The notes beneath the pieces were generated by a model that worked only from the letters and a program-made list of their open reading frames with translations, was not told where the DNA came from and did no database searches. A program made the position numbers and the translations under genes. A DNA stretch of 64,000 nt from Corynebacterium ulceribovis DSM 45146 (GTDB lineage: Bacteria > Actinomycetota > Actinomycetes > Mycobacteriales > Mycobacteriaceae), in contig NZ_AQUY01000003.1 of the NCBI RefSeq assembly GCF_000372445.1, positions 229,726 through 293,725 of the forward strand, written 5' to 3'. Positions 38,673 through 47,735 of the stretch are shown here, piece by piece (within the stretch, counting starts at the first letter, position 1; each line of letters starts with the position of its first letter).

Positions 38673-40625
38673 TTAGTTATTGTCCGCAGCGTCAGTGTCG
38701 ACGTCGGAGGTGTCGGCCACTGCGTCGGCGGTTTCGTCCCAGCTGCGGATGCGCCGCAGCATAATACGGTTCTTCCGCTGGGAGCTGCCCAGTTTGCGGG
38801 ATAGGTTATCCAGTATCTCAATGGCATCGGTGATGTGTGGGCCTTTGTTCAGCATCACGGATTCGGCGCGCAGTGCGAAGGCGGCGTCGGTGATTTCGGC
38901 GCGGGATGGCAGACCAGTTTTCGCCAGGTTCTCCAGCACCTGGGTGCCGAGAATCACTGGGATGTGGCCGGAGGTGCACAGCGACATAATCTGTCCGGGA
39001 ACTTCCGCTAGCCGGTCAAAGCCCAGCTCCACGGCAAGGTCACCGCGGGCAATCATCACGCCCAAGTTCCGCCACTTCATGCCTTCAAGCAGGATATTTG
39101 GCAGGTTCTGGAAACCTGGAATGGTTTCAATCTTCAGCACCAAACCAACGTGGCGAACCTTAGCGGCCCCGTCCTGGTCACCCGCAGCTTCTAGTTCATT
39201 GGCGTAGTCGTACAATTTGCCGATGACGTATTGGACGTCTTTCTCGTCACGGATGAACGACACCGCCATAATGTCCGCATGCGTGGCAACAAAGCGCATG
39301 TTTTCTTCGTCTTCTTCGGTCAGCGATGGCAGTGGCAAATTCGTTTCCGGCAGGTTAATGCCCTTATGCGCTGCTAGGTTTTGGCCACCTGGTTTCGCGC
39401 GGGTCACTCGAAGCGTGGCTTCTGGGTACGCGTCGGTTTCCTCAGCTGTGCGGGTGGAAACAACGACTGCCGCAATGGCACCATCGTCGAAGAAGACGCG
39501 TTCGCCTGGTTTGAGTGCGGACACTGCTTCCGGCAGGGTGCAGGAAATCCGCAATGGGCCGTCATCGCCGAGAACAGTGGCGGCTGGGTCAGCAGTAAGA
39601 ATGACTTCTTCGTCAGTTTCCAGTCGCATTTTTTGCAGCACCGGTGGGATACCTGCGATGCGGGTGCGTTCATAGTCGCATTCAATGAGCTGACCGTCGG
39701 CTAGGTACGCGTTGCGGTCACCTTCAGCGAGCACACCGTGCGGCAACACCTTGGTGACGATGAACTTGCGCTTGGAGCCCCGCGCATCATGCAACCGGAT
39801 TTCTTTGCCCACGGCCAAGGCATCGAACCATGCACCATCAACCTGGATCGGCAGCGCTGGGCGACCCGGCAGATCCGCTGGTGGTTCCGCTGGGGTTTGG
39901 CTGGACATGTACGGCTTCGGGGTGATCCACAGTTTGGCTGGGTGCACCACTTGGCCGGCGTCATCGCGGGTGACGCGGGCGCGGCCGACGTTCGGACCAG
40001 GAACAATGTCCCCGGTGCGCAGTTTTGGCCCAGCCAGGTCCATATTGATGCCAATCAGTTTGCCGACCTGTTCACCGGCGCGGCCCACGTTGGCGATCAT
40101 TTTCTCCCACTGGGTGGCGTCGTCGTGGGCGCAGTTGATGCGGGCAATATCCATGCCAGCTTCGGCTAGCTCCAGAACCAATTCGTAATCGTCAGCAGCT
40201 TCGGCAGGCAAGGTCACCATGATGCGGGAGTTGGCGCCTTCGGTTTCTTCACCGAGCAAGGTCACAGAGTTGGATTCGAGGCAGTCATCGGCGTGGGCCA
40301 TGTCGTCGGCAATCTCGCCGACGTAGTAGATGGTTCCCTGGCCGGTCAGGGCGCCGAGGGCGTTGCGCAGCGCCAGCAGTCGGGCGCGGATGGCGTATTC
40401 GGATGTCGACAGTGAAGTGACACCTAGGTCGTGCAGCGCGTCCTGCAGTCGGCGCAGGTCATTGCGGCGCATCCAGGCGTAGTGCAGCAGGTTTTCTGCG
40501 CCGGTGCGGTGCTCCGGCTGGACCGACTGAATCAGGTCTTGCTGGGATTGGGTGATGTCCCATGTTTCAGTCAGCAGCTCATCGACTTCAACAATGAGCT
40601 CATTGAGGTTCAGCTGATCGGCCAT
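38673..40625 (-). CDS. pyk2: Pyruvate-kinase-like protein (Pyk2 type)
   Basis: A 650-aa protein whose residues about 125-640 follow the pyruvate kinase barrel. It has the substrate region MDIARINCAHD, the catalytic LKIETIPGFQNLPNI (Lys, Glu ligand), MIARGDLAVELGF, and the LPSRAEITDAA stretch. It differs from true pyruvate kinase in three ways: a 120-residue helical N-terminal extension, VMLNKGPH where MLSGETA is expected, and no C-terminal allosteric domain. Catalysis of PEP to pyruvate is therefore uncertain. It lies next to ldh, as pyk2 does in C. glutamicum. Confidence 0.85.
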   Translation of the reverse strand: MADQLNLNELIVEVDELLTETWDITQSQQDLIQSVQPEHRTGAENLLHYAWMRRNDLRRLQDALHDLGVTSLSTSEYAIRARLLALRNALGALTGQGTIYYVGEIADDMAHADDCLESNSVTLLGEETEGANSRIMVTLPAEAADDYELVLELAEAGMDIARINCAHDDATQWEKMIANVGRAGEQVGKLIGINMDLAGPKLRTGDIVPGPNVGRARVTRDDAGQVVHPAKLWITPKPYMSSQTPAEPPADLPGRPALPIQVDGAWFDALAVGKEIRLHDARGSKRKFIVTKVLPHGVLAEGDRNAYLADGQLIECDYERTRIAGIPPVLQKMRLETDEEVILTADPAATVLGDDGPLRISCTLPEAVSALKPGERVFFDDGAIAAVVVSTRTAEETDAYPEATLRVTRAKPGGQNLAAHKGINLPETNLPLPSLTEEDEENMRFVATHADIMAVSFIRDEKDVQYVIGKLYDYANELEAAGDQDGAAKVRHVGLVLKIETIPGFQNLPNILLEGMKWRNLGVMIARGDLAVELGFDRLAEVPGQIMSLCTSGHIPVILGTQVLENLAKTGLPSRAEITDAAFALRAESVMLNKGPHITDAIEILDNLSRKLGSSQRKNRIMLRRIRSWDETADAVADTSDVDTDAADNN

Positions 40626-40753
40626 TGTGCACTCCTACTTCGCATCCAGTTTGTCTCTATTGTGGCGCGAAGTAGGAGAGTTCGCTGGGCAGAAGCGTAG
40701 GTAGCAACCTAAGCACCCACCCGCGAGGGTTTAGGACCGGTGAACAGCCAGTT

Positions 40754-41722
40754 TTAGCCGGTGTATTTGCCGTCAGTGAAGAACTTGTCCTGAATGGCCT
40801 TCAGGGTGTTCGCACTATTGTCGAATCGTTCCTGTTCGTGCTCATCTAGGTCCAGCTCGATGACGCGCTCCACACCATGCCGGCCAACGACCGCTGGGGT
40901 GCCGATGTAGATGTCATCGTGGCCGTACTCACCGGTCAGCAACGTAGACACTGGCACCGATACGCCCTGGTTTTGCAGCACCGCGCGGGTGATGCGAGCC
41001 AAGCCCATGCCAATGCCGTAGGAGGTAGACCCCTTGGCCTCGATGATTTTGTAGGCCGCATCGCGCGTGTTGACGAAGATGTCTTCGAGTACTTCCGGCA
41101 GGGCTGGGTCTTCTTCTACGAATTTGGACAGTGGCACACCGGCAATATTCGCCGCAGAGACAGCTGGCAGTTCGGAGTCGCCGTGTTCGCCAATAATGGC
41201 GGCGTGCACCGACATTGGCGAGACCTTGAAGTGGCGACCCAGCATGTAGCGGTAGCGTGCGGTGTCTAGGACGGTGCCGGAGCCGATGACCTGGTTCGAG
41301 GGCAGCCCGGAGAAACGCCAGGTGGCGTAGGACAGGATGTCGACTGGGTTGGTGGCGATCAGGAAGATGCCGCCGAAGTTGTGCTTCATCACTTCATCGA
41401 CGATGGAGTGGAAGATCTTCATGTTTTTGCCGACGAGGTCCAGGCGGGTTTCGCCTGGTTTTTGGGCAGCGCCCGCGCAGATGACGACCATGGCGGCGTC
41501 TTCAATGTCTTTTTCGTAGGAGCCGGAGGTCACGCGGGTGTTGGTTGGCGCCCATGGCATGCCGTGGTTCAGGTCTTGAACATTGGCTTCGGTTTTGGCT
41601 TGGTTGATGTCGATGATGGCCAGGTGGTCACACAGGCCTTGGTTGACGACTGCGTATGCGTAGGCAACGCCCACGTCACCAGCACCAATCAAGACGATCT
41701 TGTTACCGACAATTTCCTTCAT
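40754..41722 (-). CDS. ldh: L-lactate dehydrogenase
   Basis: A 322-aa NAD-dependent enzyme reducing pyruvate to L-lactate. The Rossmann motif is [19 protein letters not shown], the substrate loop is [12 protein letters not shown], and the catalytic His lies in [11 protein letters not shown] (about residue 185). The ATG at 41722 is chosen because its product begins [13 protein letters not shown], matching the C. glutamicum enzyme as I remember it, with ATAGG 7 bases upstream; a TTG at 41749 would add nine unconserved residues. It is divergent from the Abhydrolase_9 gene and is followed by the Pyk2-like gene after 128 bases. Confidence 0.95.
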   Translation of the reverse strand: MKEIVGNKIVLIGAGDVGVAYAYAVVNQGLCDHLAIIDINQAKTEANVQDLNHGMPWAPTNTRVTSGSYEKDIEDAAMVVICAGAAQKPGETRLDLVGKNMKIFHSIVDEVMKHNFGGIFLIATNPVDILSYATWRFSGLPSNQVIGSGTVLDTARYRYMLGRHFKVSPMSVHAAIIGEHGDSELPAVSAANIAGVPLSKFVEEDPALPEVLEDIFVNTRDAAYKIIEAKGSTSYGIGMGLARITRAVLQNQGVSVPVSTLLTGEYGHDDIYIGTPAVVGRHGVERVIELDLDEHEQERFDNSANTLKAIQDKFFTDGKYTG

Positions 41723-41808
41723 GTCGTACCTATCTGTCGAGGGTGACAATGTGCCGAGTTCTTGGCCGGTTTGTTCAACCCCGGCGCGACCCGGATCTAT
41801 CTGCCATT

Positions 41809-43632
41809 ATGGCCAATATGCTGTCCGGTCGCTTGAGAGTCTCATTTCCACGCCCGCCCCAGGTGGTGAGGGCGCTAGGAGATTTGATTCAGGCTGCAAT
41901 TAATCACGAGGCAACCACATGGCGACGTCCGCGAATGTCACCGGGTGCCATTGGCGCAGAGGTCGCCACCTGGGCGGCGGTGTCACCGTCGCTGTTGCCG
42001 CGGAAGTGGTGGGGCACGGCACTGAACATTTTCGGCAATCAGATGGTCGGCCACACCGTGGGGTTGGCTGTTGGGGTTGGGGCCAGCAGAGCCCGGCGCG
42101 GTCTGGCGCAATTGTTGGCGGGCACGCCGGTGGGACAGTTTGTGCCGTCGCAGCGTGCGGTGGATAGTGCGCGCAGCGGTTTCAATTGGTCCATGACGGC
42201 TATTACCGCTGCGGTGTGGCTGCGGTCGGTGCATAACCAGCGGCGGATTGCCGAGTTGGTGCACTACGACTCCGATATTGGAATTGCGCAGCACGCAGCA
42301 GGTTCGGCGCTGGGCACGGGCGCTTACTTGCTGATGCAAGGCTTCGGTGACCTCAATGAATTTGCCTACGATTCGCTCACCGCGGCGTTGCGGCGGGCGA
42401 AGATTCCGCGGTGGGCAGCTCCGATTATTTCCGGCGCCATCATTGGTGGGGCGTTGGCGCTTGCCACCGATCGGCTGCTGGTGCGCCGGATAATGACCGA
42501 AATTTCCGACAAGGCCGCTTATGCCAACCGCCTGGTTTTCCCAGGCCGCTCCCAGCCGTGGGAGCCGGAACGTTCGGGCAGTCCGTGGTCGTACGAGCAG
42601 TGGCATGCGGTGGGTGCGCAGGGTCGAGCACTGCTATCGGATGGTCCGCGGGCGCGGCATATTGCGCGGGTGACTGGTGATCCGCATGCGATGGAGCCGA
42701 TTCGGGTTTATGCGGGCTTGCAGCCAGGTCGTTCGCTGGCGGAGGCGGCGGATCTTGTGGTCCGGGAGTTGCATCGCACCGGTGCGTTCCGTCGGGATAA
42801 TTTGGTGCTGTTCACCACCACTGGCACCGGTTGGGTGCAGGAGTGGTCGTTGTGTGCGCTGGAGTTTTTGTCGCGGGGCAATTGTGCGACTGCGGCGATG
42901 CAGTATTCGCGGCTGCAGAGTTTCCAGGCGTTTGTCGCAGACCAGGACGCACCGATCGCGGCGGCGAAAGCGCTGTTCAATCGGGTGTATGCGGAGTGGC
43001 AGCAGTTGCCGCCAGATAACCGGCCGAAGCTATTTGTTGCTGGTGAGTCCCTCGGCAGCTTTGGTGGCCAAGGCGCGTTTTCCGATGCGAAGGACATGCT
43101 GGACAAGGTTGATGGGGCGATGTGGTCAGGCACGCCACAGAACGCGAAGATTTGGGCGTCGCTGACCGATAACCGCGATGCCGGTTCGCCTGTTATTCAA
43201 CCGGCAGTGGACGAGGGCCGCCATTTCCGGTTTGTCACCAGTCCCGCTGATTTGTGGACTAATGCTGCTGGTCAGCGCTATGGCGAGTGGGAGTTTCCGC
43301 GAGTGGTGTTTGCGCAGCATCCTTCTGATCCGATCATTTGGTGGGATGAAAAGTTGTGGCGTAAACGTCCGCAGTGGCTGCAGGAACCACTCGGCCGGGA
43401 TGTGCTGCCCACGATGCGTTGGTTCCCCTTTGTCACGTCGTGGCAGCTCGCGGTTGATGCGTTGACCAGCGTTGATATGACCGGTGGCTACGGCCACAAT
43501 TATCACGACGAGATGATTTCCTACTGGGCGGCGGTAATGGGGATGCAGTTCGATAACGATTTCCGCGGCGCCGATGGCCTCCGCTTTTCGGTCATTTCCG
43601 CTTGGATTCGCCGCTTTTCCCTTCCGCGCTAG
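41809..43632 (+). CDS. Abhydrolase_9-type membrane-associated alpha/beta hydrolase
   Basis: A roughly 607-aa protein. The N-terminal half has several hydrophobic or glycine-rich stretches (MVGHTVGLAVGVGA; WAAPIISGAIIGGALAL). The C-terminal half is an alpha/beta hydrolase with the nucleophile elbow VAGESLGSFGG (Ser near residue 415) and a late HNYHDEM that may supply the His. This architecture matches Abhydrolase_9 (DUF2319), actinobacterial proteins of unknown substrate. I take ATG 41809; the frame is open further upstream but that part overlaps ldh. No partner gene is evident. Confidence 0.8.
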   Translation: MANMLSGRLRVSFPRPPQVVRALGDLIQAAINHEATTWRRPRMSPGAIGAEVATWAAVSPSLLPRKWWGTALNIFGNQMVGHTVGLAVGVGASRARRGLAQLLAGTPVGQFVPSQRAVDSARSGFNWSMTAITAAVWLRSVHNQRRIAELVHYDSDIGIAQHAAGSALGTGAYLLMQGFGDLNEFAYDSLTAALRRAKIPRWAAPIISGAIIGGALALATDRLLVRRIMTEISDKAAYANRLVFPGRSQPWEPERSGSPWSYEQWHAVGAQGRALLSDGPRARHIARVTGDPHAMEPIRVYAGLQPGRSLAEAADLVVRELHRTGAFRRDNLVLFTTTGTGWVQEWSLCALEFLSRGNCATAAMQYSRLQSFQAFVADQDAPIAAAKALFNRVYAEWQQLPPDNRPKLFVAGESLGSFGGQGAFSDAKDMLDKVDGAMWSGTPQNAKIWASLTDNRDAGSPVIQPAVDEGRHFRFVTSPADLWTNAAGQRYGEWEFPRVVFAQHPSDPIIWWDEKLWRKRPQWLQEPLGRDVLPTMRWFPFVTSWQLAVDALTSVDMTGGYGHNYHDEMISYWAAVMGMQFDNDFRGADGLRFSVISAWIRRFSLPR

Positions 43633-43753
43633 CCGCCGCGTGTGTCCGGGTTGTTATCGTTTTCCGCTTATTGACGTTTATGGGCACCGCCGAGCTTTAG
43701 CTGTTTTCTCTACCGTGGTGGCTGTACGCATCTCGAGCGAAAGGATTTCTCTC

Positions 43754-43939
43754 ATGGGCATTTCTGACCACCTGAACGATCTCCCTGGCAAGGCAACCGA
43801 CGCGGCAAAGCGCAACCCAGATAAGGCAAACGAAGCTATCGACAAGGCTGGTGACGCTGCAAACAAGCGCACTAATGATCAGCACGCTGACAAGGTGGAT
43901 AAGGCGCAGGAGGCTGCGCGTAAGCACCTAGACAACTAA
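43754..43939 (+). CDS. Small MT0933-like antitoxin-family protein, copy 1
   Basis: A 61-aa hydrophilic helical protein of low complexity, rich in Ala, Asp, Lys and Asn (DLPGKATDAAKRNPDKANEAIDKAGDAANKRTNDQHADKVDKAQ in part). The K-x-x-x-D-K pattern resembles the MT0933/Rv0909 antitoxin family, but also general stress proteins of the CsbD sort. AAGGA lies 8 bases before the ATG. No toxin gene is adjacent. The second, related small gene starts 49 bases after its stop. Confidence 0.8.
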   Translation: MGISDHLNDLPGKATDAAKRNPDKANEAIDKAGDAANKRTNDQHADKVDKAQEAARKHLDN

Positions 43940-43988
43940 AAGCCGCTAAAATTGGTTGGTACCACTGACCAAGTAGAAGGGTGCGCTG

Positions 43989-44156
43989 ATGAGCTTTGTA
44001 GACAAGGCCAAGAACATCATCAATGAGAATCAGGACAAGGTTGCTGACGCGGTAGATAAGGTCGGCGATCTGGTCGACAAGAAAACTGGCGGCAAGCACA
44101 CTGATCAGATTAATACGGCTGAGCAGGCCATCAAGGACAAGCTGAATAAGCAGTAG
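43989..44156 (+). CDS. Small MT0933-like antitoxin-family protein, copy 2
   Basis: A 55-aa frame beginning MSFVDKAKNIINENQDKV, with AGAAGGG 7 bases upstream. It contains VADAVDKVGDLVDKKTGGKHTDQINTA-like sequence close to the pattern of MT0933/Rv0909 antitoxins (DK-x-GD-x-D-x-KTGGK). It has no Cys and no membrane segment and is predicted entirely helical. It is followed by a good terminator, so copies 1 and 2 form a two-gene unit. The function is unknown, since no cognate toxin lies nearby. Confidence 0.85.
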   Translation: MSFVDKAKNIINENQDKVADAVDKVGDLVDKKTGGKHTDQINTAEQAIKDKLNKQ

Positions 44157-44192
44157 TCTCGCGCGCCTAGGTCCGCGCTCGCGCGGGAAGGA

Positions 44193-44226
44193 ACCGGTCA
44201 CTTCTATAGTGGCCGGTCTTTTTATT
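44193..44226 (+). terminator. Terminator after the small antitoxin-like pair
   Basis: ACCGGTCACT and AGTGGCCGGT pair across a 5-base loop (one G-T pair) and are followed by CTTTTTATT. It lies 37 bases past the second small gene and isolates the padR operon. Confidence 0.9.
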
Positions 44227-44235
44227 ACCCCCTTG

Positions 44236-44272
44236 CTTACCGAGTAACTTACCCGGTAACTTACTGAGTAAG
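44236..44272. promoter_or_regulatory. Triple tandem palindromic operator upstream of padR
   Basis: Three head-to-tail units of 12 bases: CTTACCGAGTAA, CTTACCCGGTAA, CTTACTGAGTAAG. Each has the dyad TTAC-n3-GTAA. They end 24 bases before the PadR start. The arrangement suggests binding of several regulator dimers on one DNA face, probably PadR autorepression of the exporter operon. Confidence 0.7.
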
Positions 44273-44296
44273 CACACCTCCCAGAAAAGTGTTTAT

Positions 44297-44788
44297 ATGT
44301 CCATCCGAAATGCCTTACTCAGCCTGATAGCCCAGCGCCCCATCGGCGCAGCGGCGCTGCGAACGAACTTTGAGGAGTTCACGCAACACACCTGGCCGAT
44401 CAACATCGGACAGGTGTACCAGACCCTCAAACGACTCGACCGCGACGAGCTCATTGAATCCGCTGGCCACGACGGAAACATCGAGCTCTTCCGCATCACC
44501 GATGCTGGACGCGCCGAACTCGACTCCTGGTGGCACCAATCCGTCGAAAAGCCCACCAACGCCCGCGACGAATTGGTCATCAAAATCGTTATGGCCGCCA
44601 TCAACGGCCGCGATGTTGCCGCCATTATTCAACAACAACGGGACGCCAATATGACTGCGCTGCGCAATGTCACCCGCAGTACACCCGATGGCTTCGCCGA
44701 AACCCTCCTTAAAGAACGCCGAATCTACGAGCTAGAAGCAGAAGCCCGCTGGCTCGACCGCATCGAAACCCTCAAGGATCAACCATGA
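44297..44788 (+). CDS. PadR-family transcriptional regulator
   Basis: A 163-aa regulator with an N-terminal winged helix (about 1-75, MSIRNALLSLIAQRPIGAAALR ... GQVYQTLKRLDRDELIES) and a C-terminal helical dimerisation part (about 90-163). PadR proteins usually repress an adjacent transporter and respond to a ligand. The gene sits under a triple palindrome and its stop overlaps the ABC ATPase start (ATGA), so it is expected to control itself and the two transporter genes. Confidence 0.92.
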   Translation: MSIRNALLSLIAQRPIGAAALRTNFEEFTQHTWPINIGQVYQTLKRLDRDELIESAGHDGNIELFRITDAGRAELDSWWHQSVEKPTNARDELVIKIVMAAINGRDVAAIIQQQRDANMTALRNVTRSTPDGFAETLLKERRIYELEAEARWLDRIETLKDQP

Positions 44789-45501
44789 TCACCCTCACCA
44801 GCGTCAGCCGCAGCTACGAAGACGGCCCCACCACCATCAATGCGCTTGTTGACGTTTCCTTAACAGTCAGCCCGGGCGAACTGGTCGCAGTGATGGGCCC
44901 CTCCGGCTCCGGTAAGTCCACATTGCTGAAAATCGCGGGCCTGCTCGAACAACCCAGCTCCGGCACGGTGACCATCAATGGCACCGACACCACCAACATG
45001 AGCAAAAACCAATTAGCTGACCTGCGGCGCGACCGAATCGGCTTCGTTTTCCAAGACTTCAACCTCATCCCGACGCTCACCGTCGCTGAAAATGTGGCGC
45101 TACCGCTGGAGCTGGCCCGTGCCTCGCGCGGACAGGTAAAAGACGCCGCGCACCAGGCCCTAGAGGAAGTCGGGATAGCCGAACTGGCGAACCGCTTCCC
45201 CGCTGATATTTCTGGTGGTCAAGCACAGCGCGTGGCCATTGCGCGGGCGCTCATCGGCGAGCGCAGCGCCATCCTCGCAGACGAGCCCACCGGCGCGCTG
45301 GACTCCACCACCGCCGAAGGCATTATGCGGCTTATCCGCGAGAAGGTTGACGCCGGTGCGGCCGGGCTCCTTGTCACCCACGAGCCACGCTTCGCAGCAT
45401 GGGCAGACCGCACCATTTACCTCGCAGACGGCGCCATCCGCGCTGATGATGGGGCTCGCCGCACCGACGACGGTGCTCATGCGAAAGGACAGGAACAATG
45501 A
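44785..45501 (+). CDS. ABC transporter ATP-binding protein (MacB/LolD type)
   Basis: A 238-aa ATPase with Walker A GPSGSGKST, Q-loop FVFQDFNLIPTLT, signature SGGQAQRVAIARAL, Walker B AILADEPTGALD and switch His in VTHEPRF. The C-terminal tail contains an imperfect tandem (ADDGAR / TDDGAH). It pairs with the FtsX-type permease, whose start overlaps its stop by 4 bases. Such pairs export peptides, antibiotics or lipids or give resistance to them; the substrate is unknown. Confidence 0.94.
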   Translation: MITLTSVSRSYEDGPTTINALVDVSLTVSPGELVAVMGPSGSGKSTLLKIAGLLEQPSSGTVTINGTDTTNMSKNQLADLRRDRIGFVFQDFNLIPTLTVAENVALPLELARASRGQVKDAAHQALEEVGIAELANRFPADISGGQAQRVAIARALIGERSAILADEPTGALDSTTAEGIMRLIREKVDAGAAGLLVTHEPRFAAWADRTIYLADGAIRADDGARRTDDGAHAKGQEQ

Positions 45502-47735
45502 TTGCGGCCCGCCTTGCCCGGCGCGACATCACTGCGCATAAATGGCGCACCCTCGTCGCTATCATCCTGTTCGCACTGCCGGTCATATTCACTACGGTGG
45601 CAACCTCGGTGCTCGCCACCGGCAGCGTCGCAGCTCGCTCCGTGGACTCCCGCTACGACGTCGTGTGGATCGACCCCATTGCGGACCCAAAACTACCGGA
45701 CCTGGCAGTCCTTGCGAAGGCATATCCCGGTGTCACTTTCCACCCTGAGCTCAGGACCCATGAGGTGGCGACTGTGGGATCGGAAAGTGCGACCTTGCAG
45801 GCTGTTGCACTGGCTGCCAACCTGCCGGAAACTCCGCAGTCCGGTGACATTGTGCTGGCCCGCGGCACCGCCAAGGCATTGGGCGTCACTGTCGAAGATA
45901 GCGTCACCATCGATGGCAAGAGCTATCGAATCGACGGCTTGGCCAGCGGCAACGAAAGTGTGATCAACCTGGCTGACTATCGGCCAGGTGACGCACAGAC
46001 CCTGCGCACCGCTGACTACAACGACCTGAACTGGCTCACGGACACCCGACTTGGCTCCCCATCCCCGAACAGCCCGGTCATGCACCGCCCCGCAAGCTCG
46101 CTAGTCACCGACCTACTCGACAACCCCAACACCGCCACCTGGCAGATTCTTCGCTCACTGGAAGACAGCTTTACGTTGTTTGCTGTGCTCAGTTACGCCT
46201 TGCTGCTGGCTACGCTCATCATTGCGCTGACTTTCCCAGTCTTCGCGATTGCACATAAACGGCAGGCCCGCGCGATGGAACTGCTATCGAACACTGGCGC
46301 CCGGCCGCAGGTACTACGTGCCACCATGTTGTGGCAGGGAGCGTTGCTTGGCCTGCTTGGCGGCATCGTCGGCATTGGTCTGTCCTGGGCGCTTTTCCAA
46401 TGGCTGAGCAGCATCGCGTTCCCTCATGAAGTGCACATCTGGCTCGGCGGCATCAGCCTGCTCGCCGCACTCGGCGTTGCCATTTGTGGTCTGGTCGCGG
46501 CGTTCATCCCCACCCTGGGTTCTAGTCGCGCCCGCAAGCCAAAGTTTCAGTTCAGCCTGCTACTTGGGCCAGTATTGTTGCTCGCCGGTTGGTATCTCCT
46601 GCGTTTCAGCGCATCTGACGTGTCGGTACTTGGCGTTCCGTTGCTCACCGTTGGTGTCGCATTCACGGCGCCGCTGCTGTTCTTCTTGGTTGCATCACAA
46701 GCACGGCACTTCCACTTGCCGCTGCGTTTGGCGGCTCGGGACTCGCTGCGCAATTGGCTCCGCACCAGCGCGGCAGTGACAGCTGTAGCAGTGTCCTGCT
46801 TTGTGCTGGCTGGGGTGGGTTGGCTCACGCAGCTGCTCACCGCATCTCAGCACGTTCAACCTCAGGCGGTGTGGGCTAGCACGAACGCTGATTCCTCGTC
46901 CTCCGCGGGCTTCGACGACACGCTCAATACGCTCGCCAACAAGGTCAACGCCACCGGACGCAGCGACGTCTTTGCTCCCACTGCATGGCTAACTGACTCC
47001 ACTCTTAATGGTCATTGGGAGGATTTCGCCAATGGCAATTGGGCAGACTTCGGTATCTACGATGCGATCATCATTAACGACGGCAGCGTTTTGGATCGGA
47101 TGACGAATATTGACCCCGATGCAATCACCGAGGCAAAAACACTGCTTGATGACGGACAGGCTGTCGTCTTTTCCCCTAACGGTGCGGTCACGGAGCTGGA
47201 ACTCGCTACCGGGGTTTACGGCCCTCGAAATCTGGACCCAAAAGCCGAGGACTACGCCACCGGCTCGGATGCCGACACCAGTGTCGCGGAACGCACGTGG
47301 ACTATCCCAGCGCAGGTTGTCACGGCAGAGTTTGACGGCATCATGCTGTCGAAAGACACTGCGGACAAGTTAGGTATCCCAACTACCTACCGCGGCAGTG
47401 TGTTGTTCACGCAGTCAAAACCAAACCTGCTTGATTCAGTGACCTTTATGAAGTTGGAGAGCGACTCAGGAATGCTGATTCGCGGTTTGGGTGTCAGCCC
47501 ATTCCAAGTACTGGTCGGACCAATCGTGTACGGCGGCGGCGGACTATTCATTGTGTTTGTCGCTGGGCTGGTGTTGACGTTGTCATCCGCAGAGTCTCGC
47601 CGGGATCGTCGCACGCTGGAAGCAGTCGGCGCCGCACCATCGATGGTCCGCCGCGTCCAAATCGCCCAAGGACTATTCGTGCTGCTGGTGGGCGCAGTCC
47701 TTGGACTCGGAGTCGGAATCGCCGTGCTGTTTTAA
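45498..47735 (+). CDS. FtsX-type ABC transporter permease with short C-terminus
   Basis: A 745-aa permease. An N-terminal membrane segment and an extracellular domain (about 35-220) precede the first FtsX module (about 225-360: three membrane segments with ARAMELLSNTGARPQVL between the first two). Two further segments and a large extracellular domain (about 430-660) follow. The second FtsX module has its first segment, the cytoplasmic SAESRRDRRTLEAVGAAPSMVRR helix and one more segment, but the protein ends at GIAVLF, so the usual last membrane segment is missing. The stop overlaps the convergent msrA stop by 3 bases, suggesting a 3' truncation. Confidence 0.88.
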   Translation: MIAARLARRDITAHKWRTLVAIILFALPVIFTTVATSVLATGSVAARSVDSRYDVVWIDPIADPKLPDLAVLAKAYPGVTFHPELRTHEVATVGSESATLQAVALAANLPETPQSGDIVLARGTAKALGVTVEDSVTIDGKSYRIDGLASGNESVINLADYRPGDAQTLRTADYNDLNWLTDTRLGSPSPNSPVMHRPASSLVTDLLDNPNTATWQILRSLEDSFTLFAVLSYALLLATLIIALTFPVFAIAHKRQARAMELLSNTGARPQVLRATMLWQGALLGLLGGIVGIGLSWALFQWLSSIAFPHEVHIWLGGISLLAALGVAICGLVAAFIPTLGSSRARKPKFQFSLLLGPVLLLAGWYLLRFSASDVSVLGVPLLTVGVAFTAPLLFFLVASQARHFHLPLRLAARDSLRNWLRTSAAVTAVAVSCFVLAGVGWLTQLLTASQHVQPQAVWASTNADSSSSAGFDDTLNTLANKVNATGRSDVFAPTAWLTDSTLNGHWEDFANGNWADFGIYDAIIINDGSVLDRMTNIDPDAITEAKTLLDDGQAVVFSPNGAVTELELATGVYGPRNLDPKAEDYATGSDADTSVAERTWTIPAQVVTAEFDGIMLSKDTADKLGIPTTYRGSVLFTQSKPNLLDSVTFMKLESDSGMLIRGLGVSPFQVLVGPIVYGGGGLFIVFVAGLVLTLSSAESRRDRRTLEAVGAAPSMVRRVQIAQGLFVLLVGAVLGLGVGIAVLF

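Noticed and set aside
41656..41808. Upstream extension of the Abhydrolase_9 protein
   Set aside because: It overlaps the 5' end of ldh on the other strand and its translation is Arg/Cys-rich with no sign of a conserved N-terminus.
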